A stretch of 64,000 nt of DNA from Globodera rostochiensis (Eukaryota > Nematoda > Chromadorea > Rhabditida > Heteroderidae): NCBI GenBank assembly GCA_018350325.1, contig JAEVLN010000026.1:744001-808000 (forward strand). The letters run 5' to 3'. Every line of letters starts with the position of its first letter. Position 1 is the first letter of the stretch. Made by a program: the position numbers and the translations under genes. The notes beneath the pieces were generated by a model. That model had not been told where the DNA came from, made no database searches, and saw only the letters and a program-made list of their open reading frames with translations. Below are positions 12,137 to 23,904 of this stretch, piece by piece.

Positions 12137-13324
12137 TTTCTAAAAACAGAAGGAAAATTAATGAATTTTAGAAAGAAATTTTGTAATTTATACAAATAAA
12201 TAACTGTGCGCAACTATATAGTGCCTCCAGGATAGACTATTATTTCCGGTCATGGACATTAAAAAACATTATTAAAGCGTTGGATTGTGCACGTGAAAAA
12301 TGGGTGACATTCATTCGAGAAATTTGTTTACCTATTAAGTTGTTTTACATATGCTTTTAAAATTATCAATGGGACTGCCAAATTGCCCCTACCGAATTGG
12401 CGAATGTGCCATTGCCGAATTGTCGAATTATCCTATTGGATCCGAAATCCGTATCCGACTTTTTTCCCAATCCGTTGCAACCCTGATAGCCAATGGCCAG
12501 GGGCAGGCAGCCCTTTTCTCTCGACCGGCATATTCATCCTCTGGGCTCCCGGAAAATGCGTCAGTGATCATGCAAAACATGTTTCTGGAGGTAAATTTGT
12601 CGGAACGGATTTCGGATATCGGATTGAGAAAAACACCGGATTTGGGATAACGGATTTCGGATGATCCGTTGCGACCCTGTTGGCTATTAACGTTTCGATC
12701 ATGTTTATACGTTTTTAAAAAGTTTTCTGATTTTTCAAATAAATAGGATAATACATAATAACTATTCTTCCAGGACTACTATAAAATTGATCAGTACATC
12801 ATTTAAAAGAAGTTTATGAGATCTATCCACTGACAAGAAGATGACAATTGACTGACGTTCAGCTTAGATTAAGCGTTTTTTAACCTTTAAAAACTTTTGT
12901 TTTGATTAAAATATTTTTGAACTTAAATTATGGCCACAATAAAATTGTTTATGTATCTTTTGAAACAGACAATTAAGCTCAATGATTTATCAAAATAATG
13001 AATGTTTAAAACAACAATCATTTAAATAATCTAGGGTTGGACCCCCGATGGTTGGGGGCGGAAAAGTCTGGTTGGGATGGGGCACTTCCACTTCTCAATT
13101 TTTTTGCTTTTCATTCCGCTTTTTTTGTTGTTAAAATTGGTATTAATTTTGTGACAATTAAAACGTATTAAAATTTTCATAAAAATAATTTTTCATCATT
13201 GGAACCTTATTTATAAAAAACAAATAACATTAACATAATTGGATCAAAAACCAAAATTCAAAAATTTACGACTCGAAAATGTTTAATATTTTGTGAATAA
13301 AGTACAATCATTTTGTCAACTTCT
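12137..13324. other. Intergenic, transposon end fragments only
   Basis: No gene recognised. Two copies of a right-end-like sequence (CCGTTGCAACCCTG near 12472 and CCGTTGCGACCCTG near 12665) with ATCCGAAATCCG-type subterminal repeats resemble hAT ends also seen at 51300-51420. The GS-like promoter should lie at about 12137-12350; no motif was identified with confidence. Confidence 0.45.
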
Positions 13325-13847
13325 TCACGGAGTTTCCACTTCAATTCTTTCTGTTCTTTTTTTCTTTGCCAGATTCCAGGCCCACAAATTGTCATCCGAC
13401 GACGAGGGCCTCGGATGTTCAGAAGTGCTATATAAAAAAATCTATTTATAAATACATTAATTTATTTTTAAATTGCTTAAAATATTAAATAGTAAATTTG
13501 ATTACTCGTTATCCGCAAAAGTTGGGTGATTCTCCGGCAATGAATGTTCATCAACAGAATTTTCAAATTGTTTCTTCCATATATATAGTGTTGTTCTCTC
13601 AATGTTTAGAATATTGGCAATATCCCTTTCACTAATTTTATGATTTCTTTGTTTAATTTTGTAATATTGTCCAATCAATTGCAATTTCTCGCTTTCGGAG
13701 TATATAATTTTCGCTAAATTAAATTTAAAAATTTTTGAAAATAAATTCAAAAAATACAATTGACGGGAAGTCCAAATTCTTTTTTCCAACAACGAAATGT
13801 TTCTCTAGAAATACCCAAATCTTTAGCAAGTTTATTTTGTTCCCCAA

Positions 13848-14283
13848 TGTCATGGATGAGCGAAAGAGAGAGAGCGATATGGATGAGCGAAAGAGAGAGC
13901 GAATGATCGACCTTTGATCAGCCAACCGACAACGCAATTTTCCCCTCTCCCTCTTTTCTCCCATTTCTCTCTAACGGCCTTTCTCCAACCCTTCATTATG
14001 TTTTGTGCCCATCCCCCGAACAGTTGTCGTAGGCCAAATCCCTCCCCATTGTTCGTTTATAAGGTTGGCTCTTTTTGTGATCGGAGTCAGTCAGCGAGTC
14101 AGTCAATTAGTCGTTCGGCTAACATTTTGGCGGAGATTGAATAATAAATTTGCCGCATCGCCTTAGTCCTTTTCCCCCAAAAACACTTCAACTAAGAGGG
14201 TAAGCCCGGACTGCGAACCCTCCCCCCAGGGGCTTGCCCTTGGGTGGGAGGGTGCCCAACAGTCCACGGGAACGGGCATATTA
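13848..14283. repeat. 5' long terminal repeat
   Basis: Matches 16519-16954 over its whole length. It contains GGATGAGCGAAAGAGAGAG repeats at its start, a pyrimidine-rich block with CCCCTCTCCCTC, and a short frame that is identical in both LTRs. The frame is treated as non-coding. Confidence 0.9.
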
Positions 14284-15477
14284 TGGTCCAGCTGGACGGA
14301 TGGATCGATCGAGACGGAGCCGTTGGCCACTTTCCCAAAATTCATTTCCACCATTTTTTCATTTTTCCTCCACAATTTTCGTAAACTTTTCCTCCCCAAT
14401 CTTCTCATCCATTTAGTTAAATTTTATTATTCCTCATCATCCCACACATTTTCCGTTCGAATTTTGCCACGCATAGTCCATGTTCAGATTTGGGGTAGAA
14501 TGTGAGTCTGTAACTCTGTTCGCCCTTACGTCTCATTTTTTATACCTTCTCCTTCTTGTCCATTCATTTGTGGGAAAACATCTGTCACCAGGTTTCGAAA
14601 ATTGTTTCCCTATACCTCCTCCCACCCTTTCCACCGCCGGCGCCCATTCGGTTGAATTGGGAAATTTGCTCTCAAATTAATTAATTGCTATTGGGAGAGA
14701 AGGGTCGGGAAACTTCCAGGAAAGACGCCGAGACCAAAAACCAAAGTATTGCGAACGCCGGCCGGCACAAAATGCCTTGTTGCCAACTTCCCCGAGCCAC
14801 CTCCCCGGGCAGGGCCCCATCCCCGGGAAGAATGGTGTAATTAATCAATCGGGAAAAAGAGGGAACAGAAGTCACAAGGACCAATTGGCAAAAGCTCGGA
14901 AGAGGAACGGACGAAAACGAGGATCAACTGATCAGATTTTCGGAGAAAAATGGAAGCCTAATCAAAAGTGCAAATTGGCCAATTAAAAATTGAACGGACG
15001 ATGTCAGCCGATCAGAGGATCAACTGATCAGAAATTCGGAGAAAACAGAGGCCTAATCACGTGTACCCATCGACAAAATCCGAATATAACAACTGGCTTT
15101 ATTCACAAAACAATCACTTTCCGAAGCCTTATTACCGACAAAGATTTTATTCAACGACATTTAATCACACTACTAAACTACAGCTTCTTTTGCCAAAGGC
15201 CCGAATATTTTTATATCTAAAGTCCTCTAACCGCCAATTGCGGTGCTTCAAGTATTCAAACAAAACCCTGTATTCGAAACTTCGATATTCGGAAAATATT
15301 TGTTCTATTCGACATTCGGACAATTTTTGGTATTTCAACGAGCGGATCGAAAACTAAAATCACGGACCATACATGGAGGCATTCGTCGTCGGACTCTGAG
15401 TGGGAACCAGTCCCCATAAAAACTGAGAGAAACAGAAGAAACTTGGAAATAAAAAAAAAAAAAAGGAAGTGCGAAAG

Positions 15478-16086
15478 ATGGACATCGACCAGCTGCGCAG
15501 GCGAATTGCAGCTTTAGAACGGGAAGTTCAAACGTCCACCAGTTCGAGAGGAATGCCATTCTCCAACCTCTACAATGGAAACGACGCTTTTCTGAAGGCA
15601 CCGAGGACATTGGAAGAGGCGCTGACGCAACAAGCGCAAGGGACCAAAGCCGAAATTGCACTAGCCGCAGTGAATGCGATCCGCATCGAGTGGAATGAGT
15701 TGCGAGAGCAACTAGGAGCAAAGGATGAACAAATGCATTTGAATTCGGGTTGCCATCAAGACTGGGACGAAATTTGCCATCAAGACTGGGACGAGAATTG
15801 CTATCAAGACGGGGACGAGAATTGCCATCAAGACTGGGACGAAAATTGCCATCAAGACTGGGAGGAGGATTGTCAGCATGACTGGAACGAGGATTGCCAA
15901 CAACAGTGGACTGAGGATTGCCATCAAGACTGGGACGAAATTTGCCATCAAGACTGGGACGAGAATTGCCAACAAGACTGGACCGAGGATTGCCACCATG
16001 ATTGGGACTCTGGCCTTCACTGCGAAGAAAACGGAAGAAATTGTCGAAATGAAGAAGACGCAGCCGAGGGAAGGAACTTGGGCTGA
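15478..16086 (+). CDS. Octapeptide-repeat (CHQDWDEN) protein of the LTR element
   Basis: A 202-residue frame in the internal region. Residues about 1-80 form an amphipathic, probably coiled-coil segment (DQLRRRIAALEREV and ALAAVNAIRIEWNELREQL). Then come 11 tandem copies of an eight-residue unit, consensus C-H-Q-D-W-D-E-N, encoded by a 24-bp minisatellite (about 15750-16015). A short Cys/Glu-rich tail follows. Cys is invariant and Trp nearly so (one Gly), while positions 2, 3, 6 and 8 vary, which suggests selection on the protein. It resembles no gag I recognise. Regular Cys/His/Asp could bind metal. It may be a captured or element-specific gene. Confidence 0.6.
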   Translation: MDIDQLRRRIAALEREVQTSTSSRGMPFSNLYNGNDAFLKAPRTLEEALTQQAQGTKAEIALAAVNAIRIEWNELREQLGAKDEQMHLNSGCHQDWDEICHQDWDENCYQDGDENCHQDWDENCHQDWEEDCQHDWNEDCQQQWTEDCHQDWDEICHQDWDENCQQDWTEDCHHDWDSGLHCEENGRNCRNEEDAAEGRNLG

Positions 16087-16518
16087 GATATGCTCAAAGG
16101 AATGCCGAAGCAAATTTCAATTTCAAAAAAATAAATAAAATAAAACACAAAATCAAATTTGGTTCGGCATTACTCCAAACGATAAATAATCAGGCATTTA
16201 TGTTGTATTCACCCCCATCCCTCCCTTTGTATCTTCTTCTTTCTTTCTTTCTCACTCCGACCACCCGACAACAATCAAAATAACAGCAAAAGCTCGATTT
16301 CGGCAACGTGACAACAATTCTGGATGGCGAAACAACAAAAGGTCTGACGGGCCAAAGATGGAAGTCAAAAATTCGGAGGATTGACTACGCGAAAAGGAAG
16401 CGAAGAACTTCGAGGGCACTCTATTTGCAACTCAGATGCCCATCAGCCTTTACTCATTGTGGTATTTCATCCCATGCCAACAAATTCGCCGCGGGGCGGC
16501 TTTAAAGGAGCAGGGGAG

Positions 16519-16954
16519 TGTCATGGATGAGCGAAAGAGAGAGAGCGATATGGATGAGCGAAAGAGAGAGCGAATGATCGACCTTTGATCAGCCAACCGA
16601 CAACGCAATTTTCCCCTCTCCCTCTTTTCTCCCATTTCTCTCTAACGGCCTTTCTCCAACCCTTCATTATGTTTTGTGCCCATCCCCCGAACAGTTGTCG
16701 TAGGCCAAATCCCTCCCCATTGTTCGTTTATAAGGTTGGCTCTTTTTGTGATCGGAGTCAGTCAGCGAGTCAGTCAATTAGTCGTTCGGCTAACATTTTG
16801 GCGGAGATTGAATAATAAATTTGCCGCATCGCCTTAGTCCTTTTCCCCCAAAAACACTTCAACTAAGAGGGTAAGCCCGGACTGCGAACCCTCCCCCCAG
16901 GGGCTTGCCCTTGGGTGGGAGGGTGCCCAACAGTCCACGGGAACGGGCATATTA
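16519..16954. repeat. 3' long terminal repeat
   Basis: Same sequence as 13848-14283, preceded by the purine tract GGAGCAGGGGAG. Its end GGGCATATTA is followed by an extra AACGGGCATATTA before the CCCAA target duplication. Confidence 0.9.
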
Positions 16955-17879
16955 AACGGGCATATTACCCAAATTGACTCGTTTTTATCTCATCCATTCG
17001 TGCAATAAATTTGCGCTTTTCTTTCGTTTTGCGACTTAAGCCAAATTCTTTTTTCCATTTATAAATTTTGTCGCGATTGACTCCCAATTTGATACCAATT
17101 TTACGCTCAATTTTAACCCTTTCTTTTTTTGTAACTTTTCCCTTTTTCGTATATTCTTCTTTCAACGCGTGAAATTTGGAAATAATTTCTCGTTTTTCTT
17201 GCTCAGAGAATTCATTTTCATCATTAATTTCTTCAATTGTTTCATCATCACTTTGATCAATGCGATCCGGGTCTTCCTGTGTCAAATTCTGATCAGTCGA
17301 ATCCGAATTATAAGCTTCAACATCCTGATCTATATTGTCATCATGATTAGCTTGTTCATTTAATGCATTTTCTTCCGAGTTTAACAGCGATGTTTCCACT
17401 TTTATTTGTTGATGGTCATTTTCGTCCCATCCTTTCCAATATATTTCATCAAAAGTTTTCGCAACTTGTGGTTCATTAACCGACAAAATTAAATGTGCTG
17501 CATTTATAAATAGAAATAATTTAAGCAACAAATTCATTTTCTTTGATAATTGGCTCTGAAAGTATTATTGTATAAAGAATCATTTAAAATGGAGTATCTT
17601 TAATTGAATTGAAAACTAATATAAATATAAATCATATTAAATATTGCATAAGTGAACTTAAATATTTAAGTTTTTATGGTTGAATGTGCATTTCAATACT
17701 AATAAATATAATTCCTATAATGTAAATAATTCCATAAATTCTATTGGAATAGCTTTAGCATAATCGATCATATGATGTGTATAAATGTCGTAGGAATAAA
17801 ATGACATTTTATTGAATGCCATTTTTTAATCAAAATATATTTGTTGCTCACTTTTTACTCCAACTTCCGGTCCGAGTCG

Positions 17880-17957
17880 AGACTTTATATATTTTAACTC
17901 TCTTCAAATCGAAAATATCATCCAACGAGGGCATTTTGGATGTTCAGAAGTGCTACA
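17880..17957 (-). pseudogene. Remnant of a second copy of the HTH-repeat gene's last exon
   Basis: The block GGATGTTCAGAAGTGCTA, preceded by an ACGAGGGC-type stretch, matches the splice acceptor and start of the last exon of the disrupted gene (13380-13430). Here the frame degenerates after a few codons, and no companion HTH exon was recognised upstream. This suggests an old tandem duplicate. Confidence 0.4.
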
Positions 17958-20900
17958 ATAAGAAAGTAAATCAATTTAAACATTAAATTTGATTCAAATT
18001 AATTTTTAATTTGTCGTTGAACCTAGCCTTTATTCAATTAGAAAAATGTGAGTTTATAAATCTTTTGAAAAAATTAAAAATTGATTGAAAAATAGCAAAA
18101 TTATTAAAAGTGTTCAACCAATAATAATTCCCTTCTGCGATAATTATAAGGCGGTATTTGGGAAAATAAATCCCATTAGAGATGAGCTGCTATGTAGGCC
18201 ATTTTTTCTTCCCATTCAACGGCATCGTTGGGATGCATCATCTCCATCCGCCAGGTGCTTTTTTGACATAAATTGCGTTCCAATTTTCCATTCCCCCCCC
18301 CCCTCTCTATTCAATTGTACCCAAAAATTGTGGGATTCAAGGTTTTTCATCGGACCAATCCTCCCGGCAAATCCATATAATTGGCTGAGCCTCCACCCCC
18401 TCCCTCCCCCCCCCCGCCCAATGCCGGATATTCCGTGCCGGATGGAATTGGCATTGTGCCGAAACCCGGGGGGCGGGGATTGGGGGTTTCTAGCACGAGG
18501 ACAGAATCGAAAATGAAAACAAGACATAAACAAAATGAAGGAAAAAGAAAACATCACAGTAAACTTTTTTATTTTTAAATTATTCTAAATGGACAAAATT
18601 TTTTTAAAACTAAGGTCCTTTTATAAAAATAAAAACTGTTTCTTTAGGATTTGAATATTTTTTGGTGGTCTAAACTTAATTACTTTTTTAAATGTTTCTT
18701 TTTTCATAAAATGTTTTTTCATTTGCTCATACTTCGTGCAAATATATGATTTAATATAAAATATTTGTTTATCCACCCCCCCCCCCCCCCCAATATATTT
18801 TATAAAGGTAATTACCTAAATATTAAAGGGCTTTTTGCACCATATTTTACAGCTAATAATAATCGAATTGTTCCTGCCCCGTTGTTATTATTATTATTAG
18901 TCGTTGAGTGACTAATAAATTTAATTAATTAATGTATATGCGTGCACTCGAGCGCCTGCTTCTCCAATGTTTCATAAATATCAATTTTCTTTGACCAATT
19001 AAGGCACCAATGTACATAAAAGGTTAAATATATATTGACAGACATTAATAAGAAAATTTTAATGATTTTTGATATTTCCTTCTAAATTTTAATTATTTTT
19101 GCCTTTTAAAAGTTTAATGAAAACCGTTAACCATTTGTCAAAAAAAAATGAAAATTGAGTCAGCGTACAAACTTAATTGCCCAATAAAATTTGTCAATAA
19201 TTTTTTGTCGCCAAATATTTGTGCGCTTTCCCGTCATTCATAAAGCACTCTTTTACTTAAATTTTTCTCCAGCTGGGCCACTGGGCACCAAAAGTGTTTT
19301 ATTTTGCTTGCCCCTCGGGCGCTTTTAATATATGTTTTGGGCCCCTTCATAAACTTTGTGGCCAAGTCCCCTGCTGTGGGAAGCTGTCGGTTGGAGGATT
19401 TGAATAATAATCGCACGCAAAAATTTTTAAAACAATTTTCATATTTTTTTTTTTGAACTTTTTGTTCATTATTATTTTTAGTGCACTTCCGCTTTCGGAA
19501 AAAATCCGGATATTCAATTTTATGGGGCACTATTTATTATCATTTATAATGTTTAAAACCCATATAAATGGTCCGTTATTACCTCTTAAATTCCACAAAT
19601 TTCCCAACATTTTGCTTTGCATTATTTACGAAAATAATGGCCAAATTTTCACATTATTAAATAGTTCTGGGGCTTATGCTCGTCTTGTGGTTTAGTAAAC
19701 TCTGGTAAACGCACCTAACGATGGTTTAATTAACCGTAATTAACGGACAACCTTAACCGTTATGCTCATCGTTAACCGTTGTTAAGTAAACCATGGTTAG
19801 GAAACTATAAAGTTAACCGTGTTTAATAGCAGCGGACGGTTAAATGGTAAATTTATCTAGCGCTTAGATGGCGGCTGGCGCTTAAATGTCTCTTTCCCCC
19901 AACTAAGCGCCGGACCAAATAAATAGCTCCCAATGATTATCATAGTAAAAAGGTTAAATAAACTTTATTGACATTATATCATTTTTTCAATTTTTTAACA
20001 TATTAAAATATTTTGTTAACAGCTGCAATCCAGATTAGTGCTTTGGGATTGTGCAAAACCTGATAGGCTTTCTAATAATGCTCTGTTGGTTTTCATGCAA
20101 CAAATTGATCATTTTTAAAAACAATTTGAACACTTTTTGTTGCCTTTGTTAATTGCCCTCACAAATTCATTTAAATTTGTTCATTGTCCGTCCCCCCCCC
20201 CCCTCCCCCCTCCCAACCTTGCTCATTTACCTGTTGTTGTGGTGCTGTTGCTGGTCATTTTATTGGATTGCCCGTCCGTCCGTCGTCGTCATCACCGCCG
20301 TCTTCTCCGGTTGCACAGGACGCAAATTTGGTCTCCTAATCCGCCACCCAACCCTTCAGTCCCCAGTCCCTCCCCCCCCCATCAAGCCTTTGTCCTAGTC
20401 CAAAACTTGCAAAATGACCCCCCCCCCCCCCTCTCTCTTTGCCGATGTTGAGGGGATCCGGACCGGATGTTAAATATTTAGGAGGGCAAAAACAAAAAAC
20501 ACCAATACATATTCCTGTCCTGTTTTTGCCGAATTAAATTTAAAATGATGCCATTTAGGTAGTATGCCTTTTTTTGTTGTCTGATCTGTACCGAAATTGA
20601 AGAAAAATTAACAAAACAAAAAATGCGCAACCGCAATTACGGCACCTCAAAAATGCCACAATTGTTTGGCATTTTAAATGTTTTATTTTCTATTTTAAAT
20701 TGACAAACTTGCTAAATGGCTTTCTCACTTTTATAAGGCGCATTCGTGGTACAATTATTATAACGATTTTTATTAAAAAATTTTAATTGACTTGCAAAAT
20801 GACCCCCCCCCCCCCCCCCCCCTCCTCGCCGATGTGAGGGGTCGGCAAATTGAGCGGTGGGGCGATGTTGAACATTTTATGTTGAACAACGACAGCAGGA

Positions 20901-23900
20901 AAGAAGAACAAAGAATATATTTGTTCCACATCTAAGTCAAATTTGCCTCCAATATTTACTATTTATTCATTTTAAATTTAATTTTTATTTTAAATGTTTT
21001 GTGCGCCTAAATGTTTTGAGATTCATTGTCCTAAATTTCAAAAAGAATATTGGACATTTTCTTGGTCTGTATTCACGAAACTTATGACGACCTTCTTTAA
21101 AGTGCCGGGTTAGCGTTTTAAGAAGTGGGACGGACTGTGGGCATTTTTATGAAAAATTTCTTAAGCAAAAATGCAATAAAACAAAAATTTACCCCTAAAA
21201 TAAGAATGTTTTTTTAACCAAAAAAGCGCTACTAACGATCACTCGAGAACACTTTGCAATTGCGCGCAAAGGGAGTTGGTTTTTTGGCAGAAATAAATAA
21301 ATATACTATTTTTGATTTTGTTTTTGGCACTTTTTGGTGTTTTAGTGCCCGAAAGTCCTGTCTATAATAAGCAATGTACATTAAATGATACCCCACGCCC
21401 GAATATAATTCGATTCTGGACTACCAAATTGTCCTGAAATATTCCAATATTTGATTTGAATTGTCCTCCCCGTTGATGAATTGTTGAATGAATTGTTTTC
21501 ACTCCGTTCTTCTAATGGACGGGGACGGTGAGTGAACACATTGTTTGCTTAAAACATTTGTCCAAATATCCCCCCAAGGGTTGGGGGGGGGGATTCATTT
21601 TTCTGTGTGCCGTTCTGCGCAGATTTAATCTGTGCCGGTTGATGGGTGTGGAGTGAGTGAGCTTTGTTGGCTTCCCGAGATCACTTTTTGTGCCGGTGCC
21701 CAAACAACATTGACCCAATGAAAAAATGAATTTGTAAATGGAACAAAAATTTGGGTTGTGTTTAAAAAATAGAATTTTTAACAAATTTTTCGAATTTGAA
21801 ACCATTTAAATTTTGTCGAGTAAACAAATCTTTCATCTTTTTGGATTTTTAAGTTTGGTGGCAAAAAATTTTAAATATTGAAAATTGATTTTTAAATGAT
21901 TCATTTAAATTTATTAAACGTTTCTTTGGGGTAGTATTGTTTGCACGGGACCGGGGCTGGTACTGAAATAATACTGGGACTGAAATTTGGTCCTGGTTTT
22001 TCAAAACTCCTTTATGTGATGCTGGGGTTTTACCTAACTTAAATAATGAAAGAAAAACGAAGGGTCGGACATTTTAATTATAATTATTATATGAAATTTC
22101 AAATTTGTTCTTTTTATGGGGTAGTTTTCATCCAGTAGGAGTTGCACTTTGAAAATTGGGAAAAAAACAGCAACGAAATAATTATTCCAAAGACAAAAAA
22201 AACACAATTTTTATGTCGTTTTGCAAAATTCATTTAAAAATCATAAAAACTTTATTCTGACATATTTTTGTACAGTAATTGTACAAATCTTTTGTATTTT
22301 CAATTTTATTGATTTAATTTATATATTATGACCTCGTTTTTGACTAATTAAAATTGGTGTTTTGAGATGAGATGAAATGTGTGACGCGGTTGGCGGACCC
22401 GGCGGATGGATCGGATATCTAATTATAAATATTCTATTCTTTTTTCCTCGATATTTATTTATTTATTTGAAAATATTTAATATTTTCAAAAATGCACTTA
22501 AATTCTTTTGCATTCAATCTTCATGCCTTTCACGAAAAAAATTCCTAATGCTTCCGAAGCTTTCGTTCTTTAATAATGACACAAACACAACACACACTGT
22601 GTCCGGAAAAAATCCTTCAAATTCCTCCACATTCACCTTCATTACCACCCATCAGCGGATGAAGGACAGAGGCGGCGGCGGCAAAAAGGTCAACACACCG
22701 AATGTCCCCTGGGGGGGGGCGGCCGGCCACCCATCCAAATCCTCCATTATTCCATTCCATTCAATTTCCAAGCGCCCATGCTCAGCCCCATTCACCACCC
22801 CCATTTTCACTCTCGAAGACCCCCCCCCCCCCCCAAGGCCCCTGCGGGGACGCCCCCCCCCTAAGGCCCCTGCGGGGACGGAGCTGAATCGCCGCGCGGT
22901 GTGTAGAAAGCACGGGAGCTTGATCTATCGGACAATTTCAGTTGGATGAAAATTGCCAGGGGATGCTTACATTGCTCATTTTTGTTCATGCTCAACACCC
23001 ATTTTTACTCATTTTGAAGACCATTCCCGCTCCACTCGTCCCCCGCGGGGATGATGATGACCCACCCGCGCAGTGTGGTCATGCAATGCGTGCTCCCCGT
23101 CCTAAGCAGATTACAAGCTCATCATAGTCTCGCAATACTTCGTCTTCGGGATCCAATTTTTTATTTATGGGCGAACAATTTAGAAAATAGAAATCTCATT
23201 AATTAAATTTTTCATTAAAAAATACTTCAAAAATGAGGGAGTTTGTTTATTTTTTGTTAAACTTTTTCTAAAAAAAATCTTTTTTTTCTTTGAAAGAATT
23301 CAATGTGTTGAATTTGTCTTCGACTCAATTTCATTTTGTCCAACGCATTTCCCTGGAGGGGTGTTCCCCACCCACTACCCATTTTGCCCTCCGGCAATGC
23401 ACTCAATTATTGCGCTCCTCCTCCAATTGCTCTCTCCCACCCCCTGAGGAGACGGGAAAGTGCCCTCGGGGGTTGCCCACCGCCACATTCGCTTAGTGAC
23501 TCCTCCAACGACCCTCTCGTTTTTTTGATCGTTTAAAATTAAAAAGGGTTTTGTTGTGAAATAAATCCTTTTTTAAATTCTTTTTAGAATTGGAACTTAC
23601 TAAAAATTTTAATTGACTATTTTAAAATCATTATGATTATTATTATTATTATTATTATTATTATAGAAAGCGTCGACACTAAAAAAACTAATTTTTTTGA
23701 CAACATTTAGCAATTTATTTTTACTGAATGTTAGCATATTATATTTTTAAGGTGTAAATCATTTTAATTATGACAATTAATCTATTCTTAAGCAATCTAA
23801 AATATTTTAACAAAATTGAAATTTACGCCCTTTGTTTTTTAAAAACAGAATTTTTAAATGCTTTCGCTTTTATAAAAAGAAATTTGTCCACCAATTCTCA

Positions 23901-23904
23901 ACGA
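17958..23904. other. 6-kb stretch without a recognised gene; poly-C/G tracts
   Basis: Open frames here are low-complexity (Pro-rich from CCN runs) or lack protein features. Notable contents are poly-C runs of about 9-19 nt (for example at about 18294, 18776, 20415, 20803 and 22829), a TTAACCGT-rich inverted patch (19690-19865) and an ATT microsatellite (about 23637-23664). No exon with flanking splice signals was convincing; the upstream regulatory region of the phosphatase gene may lie at the right edge. Confidence 0.45.

Larger units (their letters stand above)
13848..16967. mobile_element. Non-autonomous LTR retrotransposon
   Basis: Two 436-bp direct repeats (13848-14283 and 16519-16954), beginning TGTCATGG and indistinguishable where compared, bracket 2.2 kb of internal DNA. 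A TGG-initiated primer-binding-like site follows the 5' LTR, and a purine tract (GGAGCAGGGGAG) precedes the 3' LTR. A 5-bp duplication CCCAA occurs at 13843-13847 and 16968-16972. The last 13 bp of the 3' LTR are repeated once more (16955-16967). No gag, protease, RT or integrase motif is present, so it depends on a partner element. Near-identical LTRs imply recent insertion. Confidence 0.9.
13325..17537 (-). pseudogene. Secreted acidic protein with HTH-like repeats, disrupted by an LTR retrotransposon
   Basis: Reading starts at 17537 with a signal peptide (about residues 1-19) and an Asp/Glu-rich segment. Repeats of a homeodomain-like helix-turn-helix ending YKWKKEFG follow. At 16968 the frame hits a stop inside an LTR. 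Past the retroelement the frame resumes at 13842 with another such repeat (CWKKEFG). A further exon (to 13506) carries a third (YIWKKQF), and a last exon (13427-13325) is joined by a clean 78-nt GT-AG intron. Target duplication CCCAA marks the insertion. The join between the second and third repeats has no convincing acceptor, so a frameshift there is possible. The gene family was not recognised. Signal peptide plus DNA-binding-like repeats suggests an effector, by inference. Confidence 0.65.

Noticed and set aside
13914..14144. 76-codon frame present twice (also at 16585-16815)
   Set aside because: Lies within the two LTRs; duplication reflects LTR identity, not a gene family.
15712..16113. 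133-codon minus-strand frame with regular hydrophobic repeats
   Set aside because: It is the antisense of the octapeptide minisatellite; periodicity comes from the plus-strand repeat.
18085..18516. 143-codon frame with Pro-rich C-terminus
   Set aside because: Open frame runs across poly-C and CCTCC tracts; an antisense frame is open as well, and no protein-like pattern or splice context was seen.
22377..22949. 190-codon open frame on the plus strand
   Set aside because: Composition is driven by poly-C/CCN runs (Pro-rich) with no splice or domain evidence; other frames are open through the same GC-rich patch.
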